A stretch of 10,738 nucleotides of DNA from Pseudomonadota bacterium (GTDB lineage Bacteria; Pseudomonadota; Gammaproteobacteria; Burkholderiales; Sulfuricellaceae): contig JAJXTJ010000008.1 of assembly GCA_021783895.1 (NCBI GenBank), forward strand, positions 1 to 10,738, in the 5' to 3' direction. The position numbers were made by a program, and so were the translations under genes. Position 1 is the stretch's first letter. Each line of letters opens with the position of its first letter. The notes under the pieces were generated by a model. The model saw only the letters and a list, made by a program, of their open reading frames with translations, was not told where the DNA came from and did not search any database. Below, one piece after another: positions 1 through 6,977 of this stretch.

Positions 1-1221
1 GTAGAGATGCGTGCGCTCCAGCCCGACGATTTCTGCCAGGCGGCTCATGTTTCCGCCGACCTTTTTGAGCTGATGCTCGAAATAAATCCTCTCGAACTCG
101 TCGCGCGCCTCGCGTAGCGGCTGATCGAGGGGCAGCGCATACTGGGCCGTGGCGGGCGGAGAGGGGCGGGCGAATTGTCCCAGCACCCGGTTGACGTCCT
201 CGACGGTAATCTCTTTGGACAGGGCGGTCAGCGCCAGCGTTTTCACGGCATTGTCGAGCTGCGGCAAATTGCCGGGCCAGTTTTCATCGCGCAGAAGATT
301 CAGCGCAGCGGCGCTGAAATAGCGCTGGGGCGATTGCCCGGTTTCGATCAGCCGCGTCAGCACCTGCCTGGCGCGATCTGGAATGTCCTCGCCATGTTCG
401 CGCAAGCTGGGCACCACCAGCGCCAGACCATTGATAGCCTGAAACAGCCGGGCGTCGAACGCACCCTCCTCGACCAACTGGGGCAGGGGCATGGACGTGG
501 TGCATACCAAGCGCACACCATACTTTTCCAGCTTGTTCAGGATCAGCGCCAGGCCCTTCTGTTCCAGCTTGCTCAAATTTCCGATCTCCTCCAGATAGAG
601 CAAGCCATCGCGCGCCTGTTCCAGCAGGCTCATCGGGTCGTCCGCCAAAATAGCCAGGGGTTCCGGCGCGACCCAAGGGGTATTCGATTGATGCAAGTAG
701 CGCGCGCACAATTCCATGCCGGAGCCTGCTTCGCCAGTCAACAGCAGGGGAAAGTTCTGATTGGCTACCTGAGCCAGGCGCCGCTTCAATTCGCTGACGA
801 CGGCGCCCGTACCCAAGCCGGCCAGCGCCTCCCCATTGCACGGCAGTGGCTCGCCCTTCTTGAGCGCGCTCTCTATGGTTTTCAACAATTTTTGCAGGGC
901 GATGGGCTTTTCCAGAAAGTCCGCAGCGCCGATGCGCGTCGCCTCCACCGCAGTATCAATGGTGCCGTGGCCGGACATCATGATCACCGGCATGGTCAAC
1001 AGGCCGCTGCTTTCCCACTCCTTGAGCAGTGTGATGCCGTCGGTGTCCGGCATCCAGATGTCGAGCAGCACCAGGTCAGGGCGTTTCTGGTTGCGATACA
1101 TGCGTGCCGCGCCGGCGTTCTCCGCCAGCGCGACAATATAGCCTTCGTCATGCAGAATTTCCCTCAGCAGCTCGCGGATGCCAACCTCATCGTCCACCAC
1201 CAGGATTTCATGGGCTGCCAT
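1..1221 (-). CDS. ntrX: NtrX-like response regulator with degenerate AAA+ domain (partial, 3' end off the window)
   Basis: This is the response regulator of the NtrY/NtrX two-component system, acting as a cytoplasmic DNA-binding protein. It reads without a stop from ATG at 1221 to the left edge (407 codons), so the C-terminus is missing. The receiver domain (residues 5-120) is intact: acidic pair D10/D11, phosphoacceptor D54 in LVLLDIWMP, S83 in MMSGHG and K105 in FLEKP. The central domain (about 140-335) matches sigma54-activator ATPases but is badly worn. Walker A reads GEAGSGME (163-170) with Met for the Lys. The Walker A to B stretch is some 25-30 residues short and has no GAFTGA. Walker B reads LLYLEEI, and GNVREL has become GNLPQL (317-322). 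A Fis-type HTH begins near residue 380 (GGNMSRLAEIVGLERTHLY) and runs off the edge. The ATG directly abuts the ntrY stop, with GAGGA 10 nt upstream inside ntrY, which suggests translational coupling. The assignment to NtrX rests on context plus domain ends; activation through sigma54 is unlikely. Confidence 0.9.
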   Translation of the reverse strand, partial: MAAHEILVVDDEVGIRELLREILHDEGYIVALAENAGAARMYRNQKRPDLVLLDIWMPDTDGITLLKEWESSGLLTMPVIMMSGHGTIDTAVEATRIGAADFLEKPIALQKLLKTIESALKKGEPLPCNGEALAGLGTGAVVSELKRRLAQVANQNFPLLLTGEAGSGMELCARYLHQSNTPWVAPEPLAILADDPMSLLEQARDGLLYLEEIGNLSKLEQKGLALILNKLEKYGVRLVCTTSMPLPQLVEEGAFDARLFQAINGLALVVPSLREHGEDIPDRARQVLTRLIETGQSPQRYFSAAALNLLRDENWPGNLPQLDNAVKTLALTALSKEITVEDVNRVLGQFARPSPPATAQYALPLDQPLREARDEFERIYFEHQLKKVGGNMSRLAEIVGLERTHLY

Positions 1222-3345
1222 CTAAACCGCTTCCTCGCAGGGTAAATAAATGCAGACGCTTGCCCCGTGGGGCTGTAGGTTTTCGATTTTCATCCTGCCA
1301 TGATGCTCCTCGATGATTTTTTTGACGACTGCCAAGCCCAGCCCGGTGCCTTTCGGCTTGGTAGTGACATAAGGCTCAAACAATCGCGCCATGAGCGCTT
1401 CGGGAAAACCGCAACCATTATCCCGGACGGTCAGCCTGACCTCGTTTTCTTCTGCTGCGGTTTCCACCATGATTTGGGGCTCTTCCGCTTCGGCCAGGGC
1501 ATCCTGGGCATTTTGCAGCAGATTATGCACCACCTGGCGCAACAGGGTCGGATCCCCGGTTACTGGCGGCAACGCCGGCGCAAGCCGGGTCGAAATTTGC
1601 GCGCCGGAGTGCTCATACAGCGCCAGGATTTCGCACACCAGCTGATTGATATCCACCGCCGCCAGGTTCAGGCTGGGGGCGCGGGCATATTCGCCAAAAG
1701 CGTTCACCATGCTCTTCAGCGCCGTTACCTGATTAACGATGGTTCGCGTCGCCCGCTTCAGCACCCCTGCATCCGGCGCGCTGAGTTTGTCCGCGAGTTT
1801 ATGCTCGAGCCGTTCGGCCGAGAGCTGGATCGGGGTGAGCGGATTTTTGATTTCGTGCGCCAGACGACGCGCCACCTCGCCCCATGCAGCATCACGCTGG
1901 GCCTGGAGCAAATGGGTGATGTCGTCGAATACCACGATGAAGTCGTTACCCACTGCCGCCGGCAGTCGTGTGCCGCGCACCAGCAAGACCTGATTGCCAT
2001 TCTTGCCGGCATACTCCATCTGAAGTTGCCATTCTTTTCCTTCGTTGTGACGAAATTGCACTTCAACCGCCATAGCCAGCGCTTTTAGCGCTTCGTCATT
2101 AAGTGCCCACTTGTAGAACCGGCGCTTTCTCAGCGAGGACACATCTACCCCCAGAATTTCCGCAGCGGCAGGATTCATGGTCTTGAGGCTGAGGTTTTCG
2201 TCAAACGCCAGTACTCCGCTCGACAAGTGAGCCAGGATGCTTTCCAGATAGGCTTTCGCCGTCTCCAGCTGCCGCTGGTTGAGCTCGACCACCGCGCGCG
2301 CCTCCGCCAGTTGCCGGGTCATGTCGTTGAACGACTGCATCAGGGAACCCAGCTCGTCCCGGCTATGCACCGCCGGCATGATGCTGAAATCCCCCGAGGC
2401 GACGGCCTGCGTTCCCTTCGCCAGCAGGCCCAGCGGAGCGGAAAGGCGCGCGCTCAGCAGGAAAGCCACTGCGATCGAGGAAAGCAAGGCCAGCAGCAGA
2501 GCCAGCGTCAAGGTCAGGCCATAAATCCGTTTAATTCCCAGCCGCGATACAGACAGCTCCTGATAATCGCGGTATACCGTCTGTACCGCCTCCGCATCCT
2601 TGGCCAGCCGCTCTGGAACGGGCTGAAACAGCTGTAATACCCGAATATTTTCATTCAGACCAAGCACATTGACCGGAACAACCACTCGCAAATACAAGCC
2701 TTTCCCAGGAATCGACTCGATTGCCGCATAGGGTTGCTGCTGGCGCACCTGGCGCAACAATGAAGACGCGGGACGATCCGGTTGCAGGCCGGCACGCTCG
2801 CTGCCGGAAAAGGCGATGAGCATGCCGCGTGAAGTGAATAGAGACACCTCTTGCACTCCGGCTTGCTCACGCAGATTGTTAAGCTGCGTCAAAGGATCGC
2901 CGGTAGGCTGATCCACCAGGGTCAGCGCCATGTATTCCGCTTTTTTATTGAGGTCGCGCAACAAGTTATCGAGCGCGCTACGGCCCAGGCTCAGCCCCCC
3001 TTCCAAGGCGTTGTCCACGCGCACGTCGAACCAGGTCTCGATGCTCTTGCCTAAAAATTGCACCGAAACTCCATATACCAATACGCCGGGCAACACCGCC
3101 ATCAAAGCAAACATCAGGAGCAGCCTTAATGTCAGCTTCGCGCCGAAAACGCGCGCCTTAAGCTTGCGCCGCAGATTCCGCAACTGGTAGAGAACCAGAG
3201 CCAGCAGGCACGCCACCAGCGCGCCGTTAAGGCCGAGCAGCAACGTGTAATATTGGGAAAGTGCTGCGGCGCTGCCGCTGGCGTTGGACAGCAAGTACAA
3301 CGCGACGGCGCCGAGACCGATGCACAGGGTAAGAACATATTTCAT
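1222..3345 (-). CDS. ntrY: NtrY-like membrane sensor histidine kinase
   Basis: This is the sensor kinase partner of NtrX, an inner-membrane protein of 707 residues, normal for NtrY. Predicted membrane segments lie near 4-20, 34-54 and 72-96. An extracytoplasmic domain spans about 97-272, and a fourth membrane segment lies near 274-297. These are followed by HAMP (about 298-350), a PAS domain (about 360-480) and a HisKA dimerisation helix pair with phosphoacceptor H497 in RRLAHEIKNPLTP. The HATPase_c domain has its N-box at HNLLQNA (N608/N612), G1 at DNGCGF (642-647), F-box at LFEPYVTTK (655-663) and G2 at GTGLGL (666-671). Every catalytic motif is present, so the kinase looks fully functional even though its regulator has lost ATPase residues. 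The start at 3345 has a near-ideal AGGAGG six bases upstream. It lies 25 nt after the DUF4390 gene and abuts ntrX, so these genes form one operon. In studied systems NtrYX responds to nitrogen, redox or oxygen cues; the signal here cannot be read from sequence. Confidence 0.95.
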   Translation of the reverse strand: MKYVLTLCIGLGAVALYLLSNASGSAAALSQYYTLLLGLNGALVACLLALVLYQLRNLRRKLKARVFGAKLTLRLLLMFALMAVLPGVLVYGVSVQFLGKSIETWFDVRVDNALEGGLSLGRSALDNLLRDLNKKAEYMALTLVDQPTGDPLTQLNNLREQAGVQEVSLFTSRGMLIAFSGSERAGLQPDRPASSLLRQVRQQQPYAAIESIPGKGLYLRVVVPVNVLGLNENIRVLQLFQPVPERLAKDAEAVQTVYRDYQELSVSRLGIKRIYGLTLTLALLLALLSSIAVAFLLSARLSAPLGLLAKGTQAVASGDFSIMPAVHSRDELGSLMQSFNDMTRQLAEARAVVELNQRQLETAKAYLESILAHLSSGVLAFDENLSLKTMNPAAAEILGVDVSSLRKRRFYKWALNDEALKALAMAVEVQFRHNEGKEWQLQMEYAGKNGNQVLLVRGTRLPAAVGNDFIVVFDDITHLLQAQRDAAWGEVARRLAHEIKNPLTPIQLSAERLEHKLADKLSAPDAGVLKRATRTIVNQVTALKSMVNAFGEYARAPSLNLAAVDINQLVCEILALYEHSGAQISTRLAPALPPVTGDPTLLRQVVHNLLQNAQDALAEAEEPQIMVETAAEENEVRLTVRDNGCGFPEALMARLFEPYVTTKPKGTGLGLAVVKKIIEEHHGRMKIENLQPHGASVCIYLPCEEAV

Positions 3346-3351
3346 TGCCCC

Positions 3352-3357
3352 CCTCCT
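3352..3357 (-). promoter_or_regulatory. Strong ribosome binding site of ntrY
   Basis: On the minus strand AGGAGG lies six bases before the ATG at 3345 and fixes the ntrY start. It is much stronger than the sites before rsmB, the DUF4390 gene or def, so ntrY can be translated independently of its upstream neighbours. Confidence 0.75.
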
Positions 3358-3370
3358 GCGACCGCCAATA

Positions 3371-4063
3371 TCAAGGAGTCACGTTCCAACGGTGCCATTC
3401 CGAATCCAGGTTCCAATCTTTTGACGCCAGTGCATTCACCTGCAAAGGTTTGGGCAGCTGCGCCACATCCAGCCTCATGCGCAAGCCGGCTATATAACCA
3501 TCCCGTTTTTTCACCAGCGGCGATTTATCCGGTAACATCGTTTTGCCGTCAGGCTTGCCGACCACCAGCGCCTTGTTCACCACCAGAGGCTTGCTGGCTG
3601 CCTGCGGTTTCTCCGCAACCAGTGCTTTTTCGGCTACATGCCATTCTTGAAGGTGTCCAAGTTCGTGCAGGGCTTCGTTCAAGGATGAAAAGTTCTGATA
3701 TTGCTCGTTAAGGCTGAGCTGGTATTGCCGGGTCAGGGCATGGTAGCTGAGGCGATAGTGTCGTTGGGCTATGGCAATGGACTCGTCCAGCCAGTACCAG
3801 CGCGGCTTCTTGAGTTCAAATTCGGCGACAAAATTGAGAGGAACGCCCTTGTTCAAAGCCTCTTCAAGCACTGGGCTGAGGCCGATTTCCAGGGTCGCTT
3901 TCAGCACCAGGGCTTCGTTCACCATTTCCAGCTCGGCGGATTTGACCTCGATGCCATCCGCCTTGGCGATTAGAGAGGACGCCAGGAACAGAGCCAGAAG
4001 GATGCCTCTGGCAACGGCAAAAAACTTAGGCTTTGAGCAATAGCGCATAATAAAACCCATCAT
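3371..4063 (-). CDS. DUF4390 family exported protein
   Basis: This 230-residue protein has an N-terminal signal-like segment: basic residues at 7-19, a hydrophobic run at about 20-32, then AKA-DG near 33-37 as a possible cleavage site. It is therefore probably periplasmic or membrane-anchored. The body (about 38-140 and 187-230) fits DUF4390, a family known mainly as the gene next to ntrY in Betaproteobacteria; no biochemical role can be given. Visible core motifs are FELKKPRWYWLDE (82-94) and YRLSYHALTRQYQLS (103-117), typical of the family. Between these and the C-terminal RMRLDVAQLPKPLQVNAL lies a Lys/Ala/Val/Pro-rich insertion (about 143-186) with hexapeptide repeats. The start overlaps the end of rsmB by 38 nt, or by 23 nt if the ATG at 4048 is used; the latter gives a tidier signal peptide and has a weak GATGG before it. 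Cotranscription with ntrY hints at a role in envelope signal input to NtrY, which is inference only. Confidence 0.85.
   Translation of the reverse strand: MMGFIMRYCSKPKFFAVARGILLALFLASSLIAKADGIEVKSAELEMVNEALVLKATLEIGLSPVLEEALNKGVPLNFVAEFELKKPRWYWLDESIAIAQRHYRLSYHALTRQYQLSLNEQYQNFSSLNEALHELGHLQEWHVAEKALVAEKPQAASKPLVVNKALVVGKPDGKTMLPDKSPLVKKRDGYIAGLRMRLDVAQLPKPLQVNALASKDWNLDSEWHRWNVTP
3542..3634 (-). repeat. 18-nt (hexapeptide) degenerate tandem repeat inside the DUF4390 gene
   Basis: Residues 144-174 of the DUF4390 protein read as successive six-residue units: AEKALV, AEKPQA(A), SKPLVV, NKALVV, GKPDGK. At DNA level two units share CTGGTGGT at an 18-nt spacing, and AGCAAGCCT/GGCAAGCCT recur. 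The period is 18 nt with one 3-nt slip, so the reading frame is preserved. It looks like slipped-strand expansion of a flexible basic linker. Confidence 0.6.
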
Positions 4064-5297
4064 GCTGGTTGTTGGGCGTTAACTGCCCGCCCTTCGCATT
4101 CGGCAGGGAAAGTGGCAAGCATTGGGCATCCTCGTGCCGCACCAGAAACTGGGCAATTTGTTGTTGGTTTTCCTCGGCAAACACCGAACAGGTAGCATAC
4201 AACAATTTACCACCGCCGCTCAGGACACACCACAGGGCATTGAGTATTTCCGCCTGCTGCGCGGCAAATGCCGCAATGTCCGCTTCGCGTCGCAGCCACT
4301 TGATGTCTGGGTGGCGCCGCACCACGCCCGACGCGCTGCACGGCACATCCGCCAGAATCCGCTGAAACGGTTTGCCGTCCCACCACGCCCCCGTCTGAGC
4401 CGCATTCCCCGCCAGACAATGCGCTTCTAGCTTGAGCCGCAGCAAGGTCTGTTCAACTTTTTTCAGCCGTTCCGGGTCCGAATCCAGGGCGGTCAATTCG
4501 ATCCTGGCCAATTCCAGCAGGTGCGCCGCCTTTCCTCCCGGCGCGGAGCAGGCATCCAGCACCCGCATCCCATCGGCGGCGTCGAGCAACCCGGCCGCGA
4601 ACTGCGCTCCCGCATCCTGCACTGACACCATCCCCTCGCCAAAACCTGGCAGCTTGTCGACAGAAACCGGTTGGTCCAGCAATATCGCATTTTCTCCGAC
4701 TTGTTGCCCTTCGATACCCTGCTGATGCAGCAAGTTGAGATAGGCTTCGGTCGATGTCGCCCGGCAATTCACCCGCAACGTCATCGGCGGATGCTGGTTG
4801 TTGGTTTTCAACAATGTTGCCCAGTCATCCGGATACTGCCGACGCAGCTTGTCTATCCACCATTGCGGGTGGGAGTAACGGCCTTCCTCGCTGGCATCAG
4901 CCTGTTCGAGCAGGCTGATGCGCTGGCGCAGGAAATTGCGCAGCACGGCGTTGACCAGCCCCTTGGCCCAGGGTTTTTTCAAGGCCTCGGCAGCCCTGAC
5001 GGCATGATCCACCACGGCGTGCTCCGCCGCCCGGCTGTATTGCAGCTGATAAAGCGCCACCAGCAGGAGAGCACGCACCGCCGCATCCTGTACCGGCTTT
5101 TGCAACAGAAGGTCGAGAATGGCGCGCAACTGACCGTAGAAGCGTAGCGTGCCATAGCTCATGTCTTGGGCGGCGGCCCGCTGCTGCGAGGAGAGCGAAG
5201 AATGGCGGGGCAGCAGGCCTTGCAAAACCTGGTTGAGATTTCGCCCAGCCAGAACCTGGGAAACCGCTGTACTGGCGAGGCGTTGTGATTCAATCAA
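4026..5297 (-). CDS. rsmB: 16S rRNA (cytosine(967)-C(5))-methyltransferase RsmB
   Basis: This enzyme methylates C967 of 16S rRNA at carbon 5 using S-adenosylmethionine. From the TTG at 5297 it is 423 residues, close to E. coli RsmB (429). The NusB-like RNA-binding domain covers about residues 5-130. The Rossmann methyltransferase domain follows, with SAM motif I DACSAPGGK (248-256), an acidic SAM ribose residue at D272, motif IV PCSASG (319-324, Cys320) and the catalytic motif VI TCS (Cys370 as nucleophile), all at the expected spacing. The start is uncertain. There is no in-frame ATG before the conserved RLASTAV. The reading frame can be extended upstream to a TTG at 5405 (459 residues), but those 36 extra residues translate a hairpin repeat and look unlike any RsmB. 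I therefore prefer TTG 5297, which has purine-rich GAGAAAG about nine bases before it. The gene follows fmt and overlaps the DUF4390 gene. Confidence 0.95.
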   Translation of the reverse strand: MIESQRLASTAVSQVLAGRNLNQVLQGLLPRHSSLSSQQRAAAQDMSYGTLRFYGQLRAILDLLLQKPVQDAAVRALLLVALYQLQYSRAAEHAVVDHAVRAAEALKKPWAKGLVNAVLRNFLRQRISLLEQADASEEGRYSHPQWWIDKLRRQYPDDWATLLKTNNQHPPMTLRVNCRATSTEAYLNLLHQQGIEGQQVGENAILLDQPVSVDKLPGFGEGMVSVQDAGAQFAAGLLDAADGMRVLDACSAPGGKAAHLLELARIELTALDSDPERLKKVEQTLLRLKLEAHCLAGNAAQTGAWWDGKPFQRILADVPCSASGVVRRHPDIKWLRREADIAAFAAQQAEILNALWCVLSGGGKLLYATCSVFAEENQQQIAQFLVRHEDAQCLPLSLPNAKGGQLTPNNQHDGFYYALLLKA

Positions 5298-5360
5298 AAC
5301 AAATGTCTTTCTCGTTTGCCTCCTCTCCCGCTTGCGGGAGAGGTTTGAGGAGAGGGTCGC
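5291..5360 (-). repeat. Hairpin repeat element, copy 1 (fmt-rsmB spacer)
   Basis: On the minus strand this stretch runs from GCGACCCTC through a perfect hairpin to TTGTTTTGATTG. It aligns over its whole length with 8176-8243 on the plus strand, at about 50 of about 70 positions by eye with two or three small gaps; most tail differences are transitions. Both copies share a C/T-rich left half, a hairpin, GGCAAA, GAGAA and the tail TTGTTyTGAT. Each copy points in the direction of transcription of the gene it precedes. Sequences of the form CCCTC..CC..CTCCC-hairpin-GGGAG are familiar as dispersed REP-like repeats in proteobacterial genomes; that family link is from memory, not a search. Confidence 0.65.
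5322..5343. repeat. Perfect 10-bp hairpin (CCTCTCCCGC-TT-GCGGGAGAGG)
   Basis: This perfect inverted repeat with a two-base centre is G+C-rich, so a very stable stem would form in the def-fmt-rsmB transcript 25-46 nt before the rsmB start preferred here. It has no T-run on either side, so a Rho-independent terminator is not supported. It could act in mRNA processing or stability between fmt and rsmB, or simply be the core of the mobile-type repeat that contains it. Confidence 0.8.
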
Positions 5361-5484
5361 CCCGCTTGCACCCGTGAAGAGCGCCTCCGCCGAAAGCGGC
5401 AGCAAAGCGGCTCACTCTGGCGTGACGGGAGAGGACTGGGAAAAGGTTGGATGGCATTTCTGGATGGAAACTGCTGATCAAAAT

Positions 5485-6414
5485 TCAAGTTTTAAATCGG
5501 TCGCCCTTCTTCACCGGGTTTCCCACCAGAAAAATCGACGCCGTCAACCGTTTGCCTCCGGCCTTCTGAAGCTCTTTCAGCAGCAAAGCGCCTTCGCCAC
5601 ATCGGACCATAATCCCTGCCTTGTCCGCTTGCAGTATCTCTCCAGGGACACCCTCGCTTCGCTGCGCAACTTGCGCTTGCCAGATGCGCCAGGTTTCAGC
5701 CTGAAGCCGGGCCTGCGCCACCGGAAAAGGATTGTACGCACGCACCGCGAGGGCAATATCGGCGGCGCTTTTGCGCCAATCGATCCAACCCTCTGCTTTG
5801 GATAGTTTCGCGGCGTAGGTTGCCGCGCTGTCGTCCTGGGGTTGGGCTTGCAACGTCCCGAGCTCCAACCGCTGTAGCGCGGTGACGATGCTCAATGCGC
5901 CCAGGGCCGCCAACTTGTCATGCAGGGTTTGCGCCGTATCTTGGTCCGCGATCGGCTGCGCGGCTCGCAGCAGCATGCCGCCGGTATCCAGCCCACTATC
6001 CATTTGCATAATGGTAATGCCGGTTTCCGGATCGTCCGCCAGGATCGCACGCTGGATCGGCGCCGCACCACGCCAACGCGGCAGAAGTGAAGCGTGGATG
6101 TTCAGGCAACCGAGGCGGGGAATGGTCAACACCGCCGCCGGCAGCAACAGGCCATAGGCCGCAACAATCATCGCGTCGGCGTTAACCGCAGCTAGCCGTG
6201 CCTGAATCTCGGCATCCTTCAGCGCAGCGGGTTGCAGCACATTCAACCCATGCAGCAACGCCAATTGCTTGACCGGGCTGGGCGTCAGTTTCATGCCGCG
6301 CCCGGCGGGGCGGTCCGGTTGGGTCAAAACCAGGGCAACATCGTACCCCGCTTCAATCAGCGCAGCCAGGGCGACAGACGCAAATTCCGGCGTACCGGCG
6401 AAAATCAACCGCAT
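5485..6414 (-). CDS. fmt: Methionyl-tRNA formyltransferase Fmt
   Basis: Fmt transfers a formyl group from 10-formyltetrahydrofolate to Met-tRNA(fMet) for translation initiation in the cytosol. The protein is 309 residues, the usual size. The N-terminal hydrolase domain starts [12 protein letters not shown] and carries the catalytic triad N105 and H107 (LNIHASLLP) and D143 (MDSGLDTGG). The family hallmark SLLPRWRGAAPIQRA is at 109-123, and the tRNA-recognising loop TQPDRPAGRGMKLTPSPVK is at 31-49. The C-terminal OB-fold domain (about 205-309) includes VRAYNPFP. Its ATG overlaps the def stop codon as TAATG, a one-base overlap typical of translational coupling. Nothing appears truncated or unusual. 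Confidence 0.98.
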   Translation of the reverse strand: MRLIFAGTPEFASVALAALIEAGYDVALVLTQPDRPAGRGMKLTPSPVKQLALLHGLNVLQPAALKDAEIQARLAAVNADAMIVAAYGLLLPAAVLTIPRLGCLNIHASLLPRWRGAAPIQRAILADDPETGITIMQMDSGLDTGGMLLRAAQPIADQDTAQTLHDKLAALGALSIVTALQRLELGTLQAQPQDDSAATYAAKLSKAEGWIDWRKSAADIALAVRAYNPFPVAQARLQAETWRIWQAQVAQRSEGVPGEILQADKAGIMVRCGEGALLLKELQKAGGKRLTASIFLVGNPVKKGDRFKT

Positions 6415-6917
6415 TACAGCGTTTCTCGCATCAGCTTCTTCATTTTCAGGCGAATGCGGTTCAGCTTCAGCCGTGACAGGTATTCGACAAATACCTTGCC
6501 TTTCAAATGATCGATTTCATGCTGAATGCAGATCGCCAGCAACCCATCCGCTTTCAACGTAAAAGGATTTCCCTCGACATCAAGCGCTTTCACGGTGACC
6601 TTCTCTGCCCGAGTGACATTTTCGTAAATGCCCGGCACGGAAAGACAGCCTTCTTCATGTTCAATTTTTCCCTCGCTGGCAATGATTTCGGGGTTGATGA
6701 ATACCTGCAGACGGTTTCGCTCCTCGGAAATATCCATCACAACGACCTGTTTATGGACATTTACCTGGGTTGCGGCGAGGCCGATACCGGGCGCAATATA
6801 CATGGTTTCCGCCATGTCGGTCGCCAGGCAGCGGATTTCCTCATTCACTTCGACCACAGGAGTCGCCACGGTATGCAACCGCTCATCGGGATAATGAATG
6901 ATATTTAATATAGCCAT
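6414..6917 (-). CDS. def: Peptide deformylase
   Basis: This metal-dependent enzyme removes the N-formyl group from nascent proteins, undoing the step made by the adjacent fmt product. At 167 residues it has the standard length. All three family motifs are present: GIGLAATQ (44-51), EGCLS (89-93, metal ligand Cys91) and HEIDH (133-137, ligands His133 and His137, catalytic Glu134). The basic C-terminal tail ([16 protein letters not shown]) is typical of proteobacterial type 1 enzymes, where it helps contact the ribosome. The start at 6917 has only a weak Shine-Dalgarno. It is the first gene of the minus-strand operon, about 115 nt from the divergent lysM gene. Confidence 0.98.
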   Translation of the reverse strand: MAILNIIHYPDERLHTVATPVVEVNEEIRCLATDMAETMYIAPGIGLAATQVNVHKQVVVMDISEERNRLQVFINPEIIASEGKIEHEEGCLSVPGIYENVTRAEKVTVKALDVEGNPFTLKADGLLAICIQHEIDHLKGKVFVEYLSRLKLNRIRLKMKKLMRETL

Positions 6918-6923
6918 AAGTAC

Positions 6924-6952
6924 TTGCTTGTTTAATCAATTACCTGCAAAAT
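6924..6952 (+). promoter_or_regulatory. Possible plus-strand promoter for the lysM gene
   Basis: TTGCTT at 6924-6929 and CAAAAT at 6947-6952 are 17 bp apart, each matching four of six consensus bases. If real it would overlap the -10 region of the opposite def promoter, giving mutually exclusive divergent transcription. The evidence is weak. Confidence 0.25.
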
Positions 6953-6977
6953 TTAACCCAACCCCTGAATTCGTCAA
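6950..6977 (-). promoter_or_regulatory. Putative sigma70 promoter for the def-fmt-rsmB-ntrYX operon
   Basis: On the minus strand a TTGACG -35 box (6977-6972) and a TAAATT -10 box (6955-6950) are separated by 16 bp, placing the start of transcription some 25-30 nt before the def ATG. The -35 matches five of six consensus bases and the -10 four of six. It is the best match in the divergent spacer. Confidence 0.45.

Noticed and set aside
1..1221. ntrX as a pseudogene or sequencing artefact
   Set aside because: The frame is open for 407 codons, both end domains keep their key residues, and the lost residues are spread over several ATPase motifs as clean substitutions and in-frame deletions rather than frameshifts.
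175..1245. Long open frame (356 codons) on the plus strand opposite ntrX
   Set aside because: It is the antisense shadow of a G+C-rich gene. The minus strand encodes an unmistakable receiver domain and HTH over the same bases; the plus product is rich in Gln/Arg/His with no recognisable motif.
1300..2088. Open frame (262 codons) on the plus strand opposite ntrY
   Set aside because: It overlaps the HisKA and HATPase coding region of ntrY on the other strand and shows no motif or ribosome binding site of its own.
5322..5343. Rho-independent terminator between fmt and rsmB
   Set aside because: The stem is perfect and G+C-rich, but neither strand has a following T-run, and the same sequence recurs in diverged form inside dprA, so a repeat element is the better reading.
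5161..5805. Plus-strand open frame spanning the rsmB 5' end and the fmt 3' end
   Set aside because: It lies opposite two clear genes and crosses the repeat; the product reads as antisense of fmt and rsmB.
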